DNA from: Pseudoalteromonas xiamenensis
Lineage (GTDB): Bacteria > Pseudomonadota > Gammaproteobacteria > Enterobacterales > Alteromonadaceae
Reading direction: 5' to 3'
Assembly: GCF_030994125.1 (NCBI RefSeq)
Contig: NZ_CP099918.1
Location: forward strand, 558,001 to 622,000
Length of the DNA: 64,000 nt
The translations under genes were made by a program, and so were the position numbers. The notes below the pieces were generated by a model, which saw only the letters and a program-made list of their open reading frames with translations, had not been told where the DNA came from and made no database searches. This document shows, piece by piece, positions 17,999-26,326 of this stretch (position 1 is the stretch's first letter; each line of letters opens with the position of its first letter).

Positions 17999-18997
17999 TT
18001 AATAGTAACTTAGTGGAGTAACTTTCCCCCAAAATACTCGATAGCTGTACGCGGTGTATAAGATAATAGTTGGCACAACAAACAACACGCCAAACATTAA
18101 GAAATTCAATGATTCAGGCGCAGCTAATGTATCAATTAACGTAAATTTACCCGGTACAATGTATGGGTAGAAACTGTAAGCTAGCCCGAAGAAACACAAA
18201 CAAAATACCATTACTGCGATTGCAAAGGGTAACCAAACTCCTTTTTCTGGTCTTAACGCTAATTTTGGTAAAGTCACTTCAAGCAAGAACATCAGTCCGA
18301 AGCAGATGATAGGCAAAGGCAACAATACAAGGGCCATAGGCAATTCAAACCAAAGCGCCATCACCTGAGGGTGAATAATAGGGTTCACGACCGATACCAA
18401 AGCAACCCCAATAGCACAAATTCGAAGTGTTCTTCGACACCATTGGATAGCATCTTGTTGCAGTTCACCTTCCGTTTTCATAATAAGCCAAGCGGCGCCA
18501 ATAAATTGATAAGCCGCCACAACCCCGATCCCGCTAAGTGTGCAGAACCCCATCGCGGCAGCAGAATGTTCAAAACCCATTACATAGCTACCAAGCATGT
18601 AGCCTTGGAAAAAACTAGTCATATAGGAACCTATCTTGAAAACGCTATCCCAAAGATCTTTGCGTTTGCTTTTAGCTTTTGCACGAAAGTCAAACGCAAC
18701 ACCGCGCAGGATCAGCCCTATCAACATAAAAGACGCTGGTAAATAAAGCGCTTGCAGGATTTCACTGTGCGCTTTAGGAAAAGCGATTAAAACCAAGCCA
18801 ACGGCAAGCACCAGCCATGTTTCATTAGCGTCCCAAAACGGGCCGATAGAAGCAATCATGGTGTCTGCTTTTTGTTGTTGATTACGTGGCAACAACATTC
18901 CAACACCCAAATCGTAGCCATCTAAAATGGCGTAGACGAGAACAGCCAGCGCAGTCAGCGCACCAAACAGTAAAGCAAGTTGTTCTGCATTAAGCAT
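17999..18997 (-). CDS. cydB: Cytochrome bd oxidase subunit II (cyanide-insensitive type)
   Basis: I start this gene at ATG 18997, overlapping the end of cydA by eight bases, giving 332 residues; a longer frame to 19087 adds only antisense-like sequence from within cydA. The protein starts with a long helix containing LDGYDLGVGMLLP, the conserved CydB motif, then DANETWLVLAVGLVLIAFP, and has about eight membrane helices. It is the structural partner of the haem-bearing subunit I. No small CydX-like gene could be found after it; the 79 bp to the next gene are taken up by a hairpin. Confidence 0.93.
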   Translation of the reverse strand: MLNAEQLALLFGALTALAVLVYAILDGYDLGVGMLLPRNQQQKADTMIASIGPFWDANETWLVLAVGLVLIAFPKAHSEILQALYLPASFMLIGLILRGVAFDFRAKAKSKRKDLWDSVFKIGSYMTSFFQGYMLGSYVMGFEHSAAAMGFCTLSGIGVVAAYQFIGAAWLIMKTEGELQQDAIQWCRRTLRICAIGVALVSVVNPIIHPQVMALWFELPMALVLLPLPIICFGLMFLLEVTLPKLALRPEKGVWLPFAIAVMVFCLCFFGLAYSFYPYIVPGKFTLIDTLAAPESLNFLMFGVLFVVPTIILYTAYSYRVFWGKVTPLSYY

Positions 18998-20342
18998 AGC
19001 GACCTCCAGCGGTAACTTGTGGTTCTGGACTTTCAAATTCATCGACACGCACTGATTTCTTCGCAGTAAAGAACAAAGTACGGACATACACCGTCAACAG
19101 CACAACATAAAGCATCAAGTACAATGAAAAGGTGATGGCCACGTTTTCACGAGGGAGATGAGTAACCGCTTCTTCTACACGCAAAACGCCGCTAACAAGA
19201 AAAGGTTGACGGCCAATTTCTGTTACGTACCAACCGGCAAGTGTTGCCAACCAGCCTGAGAAACTCATCGCTACTAACGTTTTTAATTGCCAAGACGCGA
19301 GTTGTTTACGGCGTGCAATGGTCAACCTAAACCAAACCGCAACCAACAACATTAACACGCCCATACCCACCATGATCCGAAAACCAAAGAATACCGGTTT
19401 AACTGGTGGGTGTGCGCCTTCAAATTCATTAAGCCCTTTAAGCTCTCCATCTAATTGATGAGTAAGGATTAAACTTGCACCATTAGGAATGCCAATCTCG
19501 AAGTCATTCTGTTGCGTTTTTTCGTTGGGCACGGCAAAAAGCAACAACGGCGCGCCTTTTTCGGTATGCCAAATTCCCTCCATCGCAGCCACTTTTTGCG
19601 GTTGATGTTCAAGGGTATTTAAACCATGTAAATCCCCCACAAATGCTTGTGTCGGCGCTAACATTGCCGCAACCGTTAAAGCCACTTTTAACGTAAGTTT
19701 GGGTGCTGCCTTTTGGTCACCTTGCAGCAGTCGATACGCACTTACACCAGCAATCAGAAACGACGCCGTCAAACCACTTGCAAGCAACATATGGAAAAAT
19801 CGATACGGGAAAGAAGGATTAAATATGATAGCGAACCAATCTGTTGGATAGGCCACACCATCGCGAAGCTCAAATCCTGCGGGTGTTTGCATCCAACTGT
19901 TTAAACTTAATATCCAAAAGGCAGAAATAGTCGTACCGATGGCCACAATCAAGCATGCTAAGGTGTGGATTCGATTGGGTACTTTATTCATTCCAAATAG
20001 CATGATCCCCAAAAAGGTGGCTTCCATGAAAAAAGCGGTTAGAACCTCGTAGCCGAGCAAAGGGCCAGCGATGTTACCGACTCGCTCCATAAATCCGGGC
20101 CAATTTGTACCAAATTGGAAGGACATCGTGATCCCACTAACCACGCCTAGCGCGAACGTAAGAGCAAATATTTTAACCCAAAAACGGTAAGCTCTCAGCC
20201 AAACAGGATGACCAGTTTTATCAAATCGTAATTTGAAAAAGACTAAAAACCACCCAAGGGCAATAGATATTGTGGGAAAGAGGATATGGAAGCTGATGTT
20301 GGCTGCAAACTGCATCCGCGATAGCAATAAGGTATCAAGCAT
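18990..20342 (-). CDS. cydA: Cytochrome bd oxidase subunit I with short Q-loop (cio type)
   Basis: At 450 residues this is shorter than the roughly 520-residue E. coli CydA, meaning a short Q-loop as in cyanide-insensitive oxidases (cioA). Conserved features include the N-terminal LLSRMQFAANISFHILFPT with the haem ligand histidine, FQFGTNWPGF, EATFLGIMLFG, and GWYVTEIGRQPFLVSG. It oxidises quinol and reduces oxygen to water with high affinity, without proton pumping. It forms an operon with cydB. A perfect FNR-type box lies 188 bp upstream, suggesting induction at low oxygen. Confidence 0.94.
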   Translation of the reverse strand: MLDTLLLSRMQFAANISFHILFPTISIALGWFLVFFKLRFDKTGHPVWLRAYRFWVKIFALTFALGVVSGITMSFQFGTNWPGFMERVGNIAGPLLGYEVLTAFFMEATFLGIMLFGMNKVPNRIHTLACLIVAIGTTISAFWILSLNSWMQTPAGFELRDGVAYPTDWFAIIFNPSFPYRFFHMLLASGLTASFLIAGVSAYRLLQGDQKAAPKLTLKVALTVAAMLAPTQAFVGDLHGLNTLEHQPQKVAAMEGIWHTEKGAPLLLFAVPNEKTQQNDFEIGIPNGASLILTHQLDGELKGLNEFEGAHPPVKPVFFGFRIMVGMGVLMLLVAVWFRLTIARRKQLASWQLKTLVAMSFSGWLATLAGWYVTEIGRQPFLVSGVLRVEEAVTHLPRENVAITFSLYLMLYVVLLTVYVRTLFFTAKKSVRVDEFESPEPQVTAGGRYA

Positions 20343-20529
20343 AACGCACCTACCAAGGTCTGTTTTCTATCAAATAGCGCCACGGCCTGCTTCTCCGCAG
20401 CAATTCTTTCTACTTCAATGTTTGAAGGATTCGTACGGTCGAGCCATTTGATTTTATTGACTCAAGAAAAGCACATTAGAACCGTTACGAACTTTCAGTA
20501 ATTTCTGAAACTTAAATATATTTTGATCT

Positions 20530-20543
20530 TTGATTTAGATCAA
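20530..20543. promoter_or_regulatory. FNR/ANR-type operator TTGAT-N4-ATCAA
   Basis: A perfect TTGATTTAGATCAA palindrome in the divergent region between cydA (188 bp away) and the glutaredoxin-like gene (177 bp away). FNR-family proteins control cytochrome bd genes in many gammaproteobacteria, which makes cydAB the more likely target. I could not place a -10 element at the ideal spacing. Confidence 0.6.
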
Positions 20544-20719
20544 TCTTTATTTTTTCAAAATTTAGTGACTGGTTTTTGTAGAAAATTGACTTGGAAAAGC
20601 ATGCTCTTTGCCCAAAAAATAAACCTATGAACTTGACCACTATATTGAGTCGATTCCGTTATTCACTTTCTAAAAGTGGCACAATTGGGTATGATGCCGG
20701 CAATTTTTTAGGGGGAATT

Positions 20720-21091
20720 ATGAAGTTTATCCGCTGGTTTTTAGGCCGCATTATTTTACTTATCGACTTTGTCACAACACCGAAAGGCGTGAAGCGCGAT
20801 CCAACATTACAAGCTCAAATTGACGAAAAAGCGTCAAGCTTAAGCCTATATCAATTCCATGCCTGCCCTTTTTGCGTAAAAGTACGAAGAGCCATGAAAC
20901 GCAACAACCTAAACATCGAATTACGAGATGCGAAAGCCGAAGGTATTCACCGTCAAGAACTGCTTGAACAAGGTGGTAAGGTAAAAGTACCTTGTCTACG
21001 AATTGATCAAGGTGACAAAGTGACTTGGTTATATGAGTCTAATGACATCATTGCGTTTTTAGAAAAAGAAGTAGCGAGTAACGCAGCTTAA
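20720..21091 (+). CDS. Membrane-anchored glutaredoxin/GST N-terminal domain protein
   Basis: I chose ATG 20720 because GGGGGAATT lies just upstream; an earlier in-frame ATG at 20591 has no such site. The 123-residue product has an N-terminal hydrophobic segment (MKFIRWFLGRIILLIDFV), a basic stretch, then a thioredoxin-like fold with LYQFHACPFCVKVRRAMKR, where CPFC is the redox motif, and a GKVKVPCLRI segment containing the expected cis-proline. It resembles the glutathione S-transferase N-terminal/glutaredoxin family and probably handles glutathione-linked disulphides. It is monocistronic, divergent from cydAB. Confidence 0.85.
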   Translation: MKFIRWFLGRIILLIDFVTTPKGVKRDPTLQAQIDEKASSLSLYQFHACPFCVKVRRAMKRNNLNIELRDAKAEGIHRQELLEQGGKVKVPCLRIDQGDKVTWLYESNDIIAFLEKEVASNAA

Positions 21092-21098
21092 CGTTCTG

Positions 21099-21122
21099 GC
21101 GCTTAATTATCACATTAAGCGC
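21099..21122 (+). terminator. Hairpin after the glutaredoxin-like gene
   Basis: Nine-base perfect arms GCGCTTAAT / ATTAAGCGC around loop TATCAC, eight bases after the stop, followed by a moderately T-rich stretch. A likely but imperfect intrinsic terminator. Confidence 0.6.
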
Positions 21123-21186
21123 GTGTTTACGTTTTACGAAGCGCTACGTTTGTAAGCAAAATTTGATTAACAACCAGTCCCTGTGT

Positions 21187-21690
21187 TCATTCATCGCGTT
21201 TCGTTCGTCTATTTGGTTCAACTTGATGCAAAAAACGTGTGAACGTATCTTTAGGTCTTTCAAGACCATTTTCCAGCAAAACACGTGAAGCCATACCTCG
21301 ATGATTACTGCCGTGGGTAAGTAAATGCAGTAAAATTTCTTCTACGGTCAAACGTCCTACATCACCATCAGTGAACTGAAAAACAATCTCACGAGCTAAT
21401 TCTTGAGACGTTGCACAGGCGCAATAGTCAACCAGCCATGCATCGTTTTCAGACATAAACTGACTGAGATCGGTTAAGGACGGCGTTTCAAGAGTGTTGT
21501 CAGCAGCGAAATGTTCCGATACTCCTTTGATCCGGCTTATAAACAAGCTATCGACAACCGCAGTATGATTTAATATCCGTATAAAGAAAGTGGCATCGTT
21601 TGGAGACAGCTTACCAATTTGCTTCAATCCAAAGTTCACTATTTCCTGATTAGCCCATAGCTTGTATTTAAATGCGTTTACCAACAACAT
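21187..21690 (-). CDS. DinB-family protein
   Basis: A 167-residue helical protein with the DinB/YfiT four-helix pattern. The expected metal-site histidines are visible at RILNHTAVVDSLF and at LLTHGSNHRGMASRVL, the third-helix motif typical of the family. DinB-like proteins include thiol-dependent transferases and damage-inducible proteins of unknown role; nothing here points to one reaction. It starts at ATG 21690 after GGAGA. The GFA-family gene lies 38 bp upstream in the same direction and may be co-transcribed. Confidence 0.85.
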   Translation of the reverse strand: MLLVNAFKYKLWANQEIVNFGLKQIGKLSPNDATFFIRILNHTAVVDSLFISRIKGVSEHFAADNTLETPSLTDLSQFMSENDAWLVDYCACATSQELAREIVFQFTDGDVGRLTVEEILLHLLTHGSNHRGMASRVLLENGLERPKDTFTRFLHQVEPNRRTKRDE

Positions 21691-21728
21691 TTTCTCTCCT
21701 TGTAATAAACGAGTCAGCTTCAGCTCGA

Positions 21729-22085
21729 CTACTTTTCATAAAATGTCCAAGACTGAGCGCCATCGAAGTACCGTACATGCACTTGTTCTATCACCTCGGG
21801 TGCAAACATGGTTAAATTGACCGCCATCCTATCTAAATTACCTATCGCTGTAGGGGTGTAATAGGTAAGGCAACCGCAACCGACACAATGATGAAAATCA
21901 ATGTGCTTGTCACCATAGCAATAGGTACGCGTCGCCACTTTCGAATCAATGAGAACATCGTTTGGCGAAAAATAAGCCCAAACAGCACCGTATCGGTAAC
22001 ACACTGAACAGTTGCAGCGTGTTACCAATTCGATTTTCTGTTTGAGTACCAAAGTGACATTGCCACAATGACAACTTCCATTCAT
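21729..22085 (-). CDS. GFA-family (glutathione-dependent formaldehyde-activating-like) zinc protein
   Basis: A 118-residue protein of the GFA/CENP-V family. The zinc ligands are clear: CHCGNV at the start, CNCSVC near residue 30 and HHCVGCGC near residue 73. The founding member was thought to help form S-hydroxymethylglutathione, but most relatives have no proven reaction. It sits between the HAAS membrane protein gene and the DinB gene on the same strand. Confidence 0.9.
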   Translation of the reverse strand: MNGSCHCGNVTLVLKQKIELVTRCNCSVCYRYGAVWAYFSPNDVLIDSKVATRTYCYGDKHIDFHHCVGCGCLTYYTPTAIGNLDRMAVNLTMFAPEVIEQVHVRYFDGAQSWTFYEK

Positions 22086-22111
22086 GCTAAGCGTTACCTT
22101 TGTTATCTAAC

Positions 22112-23047
22112 TTAGAGACTACGTATACGTCTTAAATCACGTATGATTAAAAAACCATTCAGTGCAATAAAGACCATGCTGACAACCTTCGCGTTACGAT
22201 TCACGATTTCGTTTGAGAGATAAAACGGCAACGATTCTCCTGTTACACTAAACACGTCTGGCAACCATGCCAATCCAGTGAACATTGCAACATAAGCAAG
22301 GTTAATCAGGATGTTTGCAACCAATTTAGACTTTGACCAAAACGGCGCGAGCGCTTGCCATAGTGAAAATACGATAGACACACCGAATAACATTGTGGCA
22401 GGCATGAACCACTCTTGTACTGCTGGCAAGAAAGCGATGTGCATCGACTCGAACATCTTCGGACTCATCCACAGTGAAGGTTGCACCAGTGCAATTAAAA
22501 AAATCGCGGTGGCCAAATCTGTGGCAATGTCACCACCTTTGATATGCTGCCACTTGGCATTTTGCACCGGAAGCTTATCCACGCTCCACTCCATTTGCGA
22601 TAGCGTTGCTTTCAAGGGGGAGTCATTTGAAATAGCGAAAAACACCAACGTCACAACAGCAAATATCCACAGGGCTGTATCAACAAAACCGAGTCCCAGT
22701 TTCAACACAAATGAAATAACCCCCACGCCTTCTGCTGACAGTAATGACAACCCCGTTACCACCGCGTGGATCGCAAAAAACACACTCAATGCCGATTTTA
22801 AAATTACCCAGTAAATAGGCATAAGTTCTTGTGCAACTAAAGGTACGGGTGGCGCAAATTGAGTTGCCACCTTACGAGGAGCCCCCCATGAAGCAAGCAA
22901 TTGATTAACCTGCGCTGTAGAACAAGCCGGCCCCATAGCATCAACTTCATCAAGTAACGTGGCTCTAATTTCTCGCGAAATTTCGTCTTTTTTTTCATCT
23001 GGTAAATACAGTTTTACCGCTTCAACATAGCGTTCAACTAATTCCAT
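22112..23047 (-). CDS. HAAS-domain membrane protein
   Basis: I start at ATG 23047, which has GGAGA at good spacing and overlaps the PadR gene by 14 bases; a frame to 23080 adds eleven residues. The 311-residue protein has an N-terminal HAAS-like helical domain (LVERYVEAVKLYLPDEKKDE through SWGAPRKVATQF), then about seven membrane helices. HAAS-domain proteins are commonly encoded next to PadR regulators and are thought to be membrane signalling or effector partners. The overlap with padR supports this. The codon run TGG GGG GCT at the G6 tract (22882-22887) is intact here. Confidence 0.82.
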   Translation of the reverse strand: MELVERYVEAVKLYLPDEKKDEISREIRATLLDEVDAMGPACSTAQVNQLLASWGAPRKVATQFAPPVPLVAQELMPIYWVILKSALSVFFAIHAVVTGLSLLSAEGVGVISFVLKLGLGFVDTALWIFAVVTLVFFAISNDSPLKATLSQMEWSVDKLPVQNAKWQHIKGGDIATDLATAIFLIALVQPSLWMSPKMFESMHIAFLPAVQEWFMPATMLFGVSIVFSLWQALAPFWSKSKLVANILINLAYVAMFTGLAWLPDVFSVTGESLPFYLSNEIVNRNAKVVSMVFIALNGFLIIRDLRRIRSL

Positions 23048-23390
23048 GATCGTTCTCCAATATTGTCCCAAGCGCTTCATTCATCAATTGCCATTCATGT
23101 GAAAGCTGCGCTAACTGTTCAATGCCTGCTTTAGACAGCGTGTAATAACGCCTCTCCCGCCCTTCAGCTTGCTGCCATTCGCTCTCAAGCAACCCTTGGT
23201 CTGCCAGGCGTCTAACAAGCGGATATAGCGTACCCTCATCAATATCCAACCCTGCTTCACTGAGCTGTTTTCGCAATGAATAACCGTAATGCGGAGTCCT
23301 TAATGACGCGAGAACAGCTAAAACCAAAACTCCTCGCCTTAGCTCTCCTCGCATTTTATCGACGCGTTTCTCACTCATATCGCGTTCCAT
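23034..23390 (-). CDS. PadR-family transcriptional regulator
   Basis: A 118-residue winged-helix repressor with the PadR pattern: LRRGVLVLAVLASL, HYGYSLRKQLSE, IDEGTLYPLVRRLADQGLLE and EGRERRYYTLSKAG. Either ATG 23390 or ATG 23378 may start it. It is the first gene of the PadR/HAAS operon and probably represses its own promoter, because a dense set of inverted repeats lies just upstream (23411-23457). Confidence 0.9.
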   Translation of the reverse strand: MERDMSEKRVDKMRGELRRGVLVLAVLASLRTPHYGYSLRKQLSEAGLDIDEGTLYPLVRRLADQGLLESEWQQAEGRERRYYTLSKAGIEQLAQLSHEWQLMNEALGTILENDHGIS

Positions 23391-23410
23391 CTTCTGTTTT
23401 TAATTTGATT

Positions 23411-23457
23411 TACTGTGCGACAAATACTATTTAACACACAGTGTGTGGTACACAGTA
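23411..23457. promoter_or_regulatory. Probable PadR operator: nested inverted repeats
   Basis: A central palindrome ACACAC-A-GTGTGT (23434-23446) is flanked by TACTGTG (23411-23417) and CACAGTA (23451-23457), which are also inverted copies of each other. The nested symmetry 20-65 bp upstream of the PadR start fits an autoregulatory site. A TATACT-like -10 on the minus strand overlaps the outer arm. Confidence 0.5.
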
Positions 23458-23847
23458 TAGAACACTCACAAATTTCGCAAGTGAAAAAGATGGTTTTTTA
23501 GTCATTTATTAATAAGGCACTTTCAAAATTAAGCATATCTACTTGTATTTATTTGATTTATTTTCAGGAAGAAGTCGAAAACCTGTGCAGCTCAACGCTG
23601 CTTTGTGCTGTCGCCTAACCTGCTATTGACTCACATAGTTAAGATAGGCTGTGCAATTAGATCACCAAATACTCATTAGACAACGTAGGCCAAAGCTTGA
23701 AATTCATACTTTTTGTATGTTTTTTGTTTTTTATCTAGCACTTTTTGCTAGCTTGATATATAACTACTAATACTAAAATCGCAACTGGAATAGCGATACA
23801 GCCCAAAAGGATTAGTTTGTAGAGCAGAATCTTTAGGAGTATTGAAT
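23458..23847. other. Long leader region upstream of a 40-residue peptide gene
   Basis: About 390 bp without a longer gene. On the plus strand, a hairpin CATAC-TTTTT-GTATG (23705-23719) is followed by a long T-rich run to about 23733, resembling a terminator; a second hairpin CTAGCA / TGCTAG follows (23735-23751). After these, TTGCTA and TAATAC separated by 17 bp form a possible promoter for the peptide gene. A small RNA ending at about 23733 is possible but unproven. Confidence 0.35.
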
Positions 23848-23970
23848 ATGCGTTTTTTGAATGACACTGACACAAAGTCTCAAGCAAATCTTGTATGGGT
23901 AACACTGCTCACCGTTGCATTGTTTGTTTTAACGGTATTTACTCCTCTATCGCATGCCACGGGGATGTAA
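23848..23970 (+). CDS. 40-residue single-pass membrane peptide
   Basis: ATG 23848 follows AGGAGT by eight bases, a good ribosome site. The peptide has a polar N-terminus (MRFLNDTDTKSQANL) and one hydrophobic helix (LVWVTLLTVALFVLTVF), ending PLSHATGM. Charge distribution is weak, so orientation is unclear. It matches no family I know. The well-formed ribosome site and complete helix support it as a genuine small protein; it could also be a leader or toxin-like peptide. Flanking regions on both sides are non-coding. Confidence 0.55.
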   Translation: MRFLNDTDTKSQANLVWVTLLTVALFVLTVFTPLSHATGM

Positions 23971-24082
23971 GTTAACAGTTTTCGTTTGGCTCTGTTTGAA
24001 AAGCCTGTATTTACCCCCGAATAATTGTTTCATCACCAAAGACAAGCGTTACAAATTGCTTGGCTATTTCCGTCGAAAAATT

Positions 24083-24110
24083 TTGTATTCCGTCATTTGC
24101 GCTGTATAGT
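24083..24110 (+). promoter_or_regulatory. Sigma-70-type promoter for the GNAT gene
   Basis: TTGTAT and TATAGT separated by 16 bp, about 55 bp upstream of the acetyltransferase start codon. Matches are four of six and five of six to the consensus. Confidence 0.4.
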
Positions 24111-24164
24111 TTCTGCCACGAAAAATAAAAACAATGATCTCCATTCGTTGTATTAGGACAGACT

Positions 24165-24632
24165 ATGCAGCTAATCGCATTGCAGCCTGAAGATCCAAAA
24201 GTACAAGCTCTGTACTTGGAAATAGACCGCCTAATGAATTCTCTCTACCCTATCGCAAGTGACCAATCTCTATCACTGGAAGAATTAAAACAGCCCAATG
24301 TGAAAGCAATCGGGCTTGCAAATGAAGATGGCATCGTTGCGTGTGGTGCTATTGTTAAAAAGTTTGAAAAGAGCACGTTATACGGCGAAATAAAACGTCT
24401 TTACGTCAAACCAAATTATCGAGGAAAAGGCCTATCTCGGCGCATAATGCAAACGCTCCTTCATTATGCTGGTGAAGCGCAAATCCCGTTGATTAGATTA
24501 GAAACCGGTATCCAACAAACAGAATCGATTGCGCTCTATGAAAGTTTAGGTTTCGACCGTTGTCCGTGTTTTGGTTTATATCGTGACAACCCATTGAGCG
24601 TGTTTATGGAACTCAAACTAAATAACAACTAA
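24165..24632 (+). CDS. GNAT-family N-acetyltransferase
   Basis: A 155-residue acetyltransferase with the GNAT core: GEIKRLYVKPNYRGKGLSRR, which includes the acetyl-CoA binding motif (R/Q-x-x-G-x-G/A form), followed by IRLETGIQQTESIALYESLGF. It resembles small-molecule or amino-acid acetyltransferases of the YhbS/PhnO-like kind; the substrate is unknown. The gene is monocistronic, with a promoter-like sequence upstream and a hairpin between it and the convergent rof gene. Confidence 0.88.
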   Translation: MQLIALQPEDPKVQALYLEIDRLMNSLYPIASDQSLSLEELKQPNVKAIGLANEDGIVACGAIVKKFEKSTLYGEIKRLYVKPNYRGKGLSRRIMQTLLHYAGEAQIPLIRLETGIQQTESIALYESLGFDRCPCFGLYRDNPLSVFMELKLNNN

Positions 24633-24651
24633 CACTCTCTGTCTCTATTCG

Positions 24652-24675
24652 ACCTTGACCAACAGGGGTCAAGGT
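24652..24675. terminator. Hairpin between convergent GNAT and rof genes
   Basis: Perfect nine-base arms ACCTTGACC / GGTCAAGGT around a six-base loop. It lies between the two stop codons, but no clear T-run follows on either strand, so it may be a transcript-stabilising hairpin instead of a full terminator. Confidence 0.45.
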
Positions 24676-24697
24676 TACAGCAAAGTAAACGGCATCG

Positions 24698-24943
24698 TTA
24701 AAACCCTACCTCTACTCTTTGAAAATACGGATTATCTGTTCGAGCCACCAATGACGTAATTTGTGCAATCGCCACGGTGTGTTGTTCAGAGCCGGATTCG
24801 AGCACAAGGCACTGAGTTTTATTCTCGTAACGCACATCGTTGGCAAGCCCTACATAGGACTGGCCATCCGTCGTCGTCACCTCTAGTTCGAAGCGATAAA
24901 CACAAGCCACTTCTAAATAATCGTGTTGGTCACAGCTCAGCAT
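24698..24943 (-). CDS. rof: Rho-binding antiterminator (Rof/YaeO family)
   Basis: I start at ATG 24943, which has GGAGA at correct spacing; a GTG at 24955 overlaps that site. The 81-residue product matches the Rof pattern: LSCDQHDYLEVACVYRFEL near the N-terminus, a central beta strand with TTDGQSYVGLANDVRY, and TVAIAQITSL before the C-terminus. Rof binds the Rho primary RNA site and reduces Rho-dependent termination. It is monocistronic and convergent with the GNAT gene. Confidence 0.85.
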   Translation of the reverse strand: MLSCDQHDYLEVACVYRFELEVTTTDGQSYVGLANDVRYENKTQCLVLESGSEQHTVAIAQITSLVARTDNPYFQRVEVGF

Positions 24944-25026
24944 GATGTTCTCCACAATATGTAAAAATTTTCAGCACATAACCTATTCAACGCTGACCGG
25001 ACTCCTTTCCCTTCGTTTTTGTGCAA

Positions 25027-25560
25027 TCATTGTTTTTTCTGAAAGAAAAGAGTGACTTCAGCAAACACAAGCCCAAACTTTTTTATGTAGGACCGATTGA
25101 TCACTGCTCCATCATCAAATTGCCACATCCAGTCATCGAATGTAACGTGATAAGTAGACCCTTCAACAGGTAAATTCATTTCATATTGCCAAGTTGCTGC
25201 CGAGCCAAATACCTTACCTTTTGCGCTTCCAATGATGTCATCGGCATTTCCTTGAAACGAATTATCCAATTGCTTGGTAATTACCCACTGCCTTCGCTGT
25301 ACGCCTTGCCCGAGCTGATAATTGAACGTTTCAGACAGCACTAGCTTAGTGTCACCTGACATTTCACCCGTAAGGTCTACGGTGAACTGCTGAATCACAT
25401 TACCGCTTCTATCCTGAACAATACCCCATCCTTTAATCTCTCCTTTAAAAAATTCCATCAAGTCAAATTTCGGGGTTCGCTGCTCATACTGGTTTCCTTG
25501 TATCGAAATACCACAGCCATTTAACAAAATGGCCAAACATATCACTAGCCACTGTCTCAT
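25027..25560 (-). CDS. DUF3833 lipoprotein
   Basis: A 177-residue lipoprotein with signal MRQWLVICLAILLNGC (lipobox LLNGC) and the DUF3833 pattern: FDLMEFFKGEIKGWGIVQDR, TVDLTGEM, RRQWVITK, GSAKGKVFGSAATWQYEM and DWMWQFDDGAVINRSYIKKFG. Its role is unknown. The start overlaps the stop of the chalcone-isomerase-like gene by four bases (ATGA). In other gammaproteobacteria these two families also appear together with lipid-modification genes such as cfa; those are not seen here. Confidence 0.88.
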   Translation of the reverse strand: MRQWLVICLAILLNGCGISIQGNQYEQRTPKFDLMEFFKGEIKGWGIVQDRSGNVIQQFTVDLTGEMSGDTKLVLSETFNYQLGQGVQRRQWVITKQLDNSFQGNADDIIGSAKGKVFGSAATWQYEMNLPVEGSTYHVTFDDWMWQFDDGAVINRSYIKKFGLVFAEVTLFFQKKQ

Positions 25561-26081
25561 TTATTTCTCCCACCCAAACCTAACAATTCTGCACGTAACG
25601 CAGGCTCTGATGTTTTCGCTCCTAGCCAGATATTGAAGAACCAAGATGTAAAATCCGCATCTTCAATCACACCAATTTGATTGTGGTTGTAATAAAAGCT
25701 CGTACTGCCATCGGCATTTTTTTGGCCAAGTAACACATCACCATCTCCCACATCTGGAAATATTGATTTCAACGCATTGCCCCACACCTCCTGCTTGGAT
25801 TTATCTTTTAGCCCTTGAAGTTTCATTTCCTTGATGGACCTTTCGGCTATGTCTTTTCCTTTCAACGTCATTTTGTATTTCAATAGAAGAGTAAAAGGGT
25901 CTTCAGGATTGTATTGACCCGTTGGAGTGAACAATTGGGCTGAATATACATCCCAAAACAGGTATCGATACGTTGCTTCGTCCGCAACAGGTTTGAATAG
26001 CTCATTCTCAGCACTTTGAGCCTTTGCAGAATGCACTACACAGATAAAAAAAACGATGAACAGCGAGATAAACCAACGCAT
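25557..26081 (-). CDS. Secreted chalcone-isomerase-like protein
   Basis: I start at ATG 26081, which follows AAGGAAGG and begins a signal peptide (MRWFISLFIVFFICVVHSAKA); a frame to 26150 has no such site. The 174-residue product carries the chalcone isomerase-like pattern LFWDVYSAQLFTPTG, LLLKYKMTLKGKDIAERS, MKLQG and IGVIEDADFTSWFFNIWLG. Bacterial members lack the plant pathway and probably bind fatty acids or related ligands in the periplasm. It is translationally coupled to the DUF3833 gene. Confidence 0.85.
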   Translation of the reverse strand: MRWFISLFIVFFICVVHSAKAQSAENELFKPVADEATYRYLFWDVYSAQLFTPTGQYNPEDPFTLLLKYKMTLKGKDIAERSIKEMKLQGLKDKSKQEVWGNALKSIFPDVGDGDVLLGQKNADGSTSFYYNHNQIGVIEDADFTSWFFNIWLGAKTSEPALRAELLGLGGRNK

Positions 26082-26305
26082 TACGCCTTCCTTTGTTGTC
26101 TCAAAATCACATGAGTGAAAAATACACAAGGTATACGTCTGCAAGGCCAAAATGGATTAGTTAAGTGTCAGGTTAGTATTGTTATAAAAGATTGCTCTGT
26201 GGGCTCGTCAGACAAAATCTATCAACTTTATCTGACTTTTTGACCATCACAGCGAGTTTGTCGCAATGTTAAGCCGTGATGACTAATGAAACTAATTTCT
26301 GAGAC

Positions 26306-26322
26306 TGTAAAGGGGGTTTACA
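26306..26322. repeat. 17-bp palindrome TGTAAA-GGGGG-TTTACA (copy B)
   Basis: Ends five bases before the stop of the minus-strand membrane protein gene, so it lies directly in that gene's 3' untranslated region. Confidence 0.9.
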
Positions 26323-26326
26323 GAGA

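Noticed and set aside
18997..19087. Upstream extension of cydB by 30 residues
   Set aside because: The extension lies wholly within cydA and the ATG at 18997 matches the normal CydB N-terminus.
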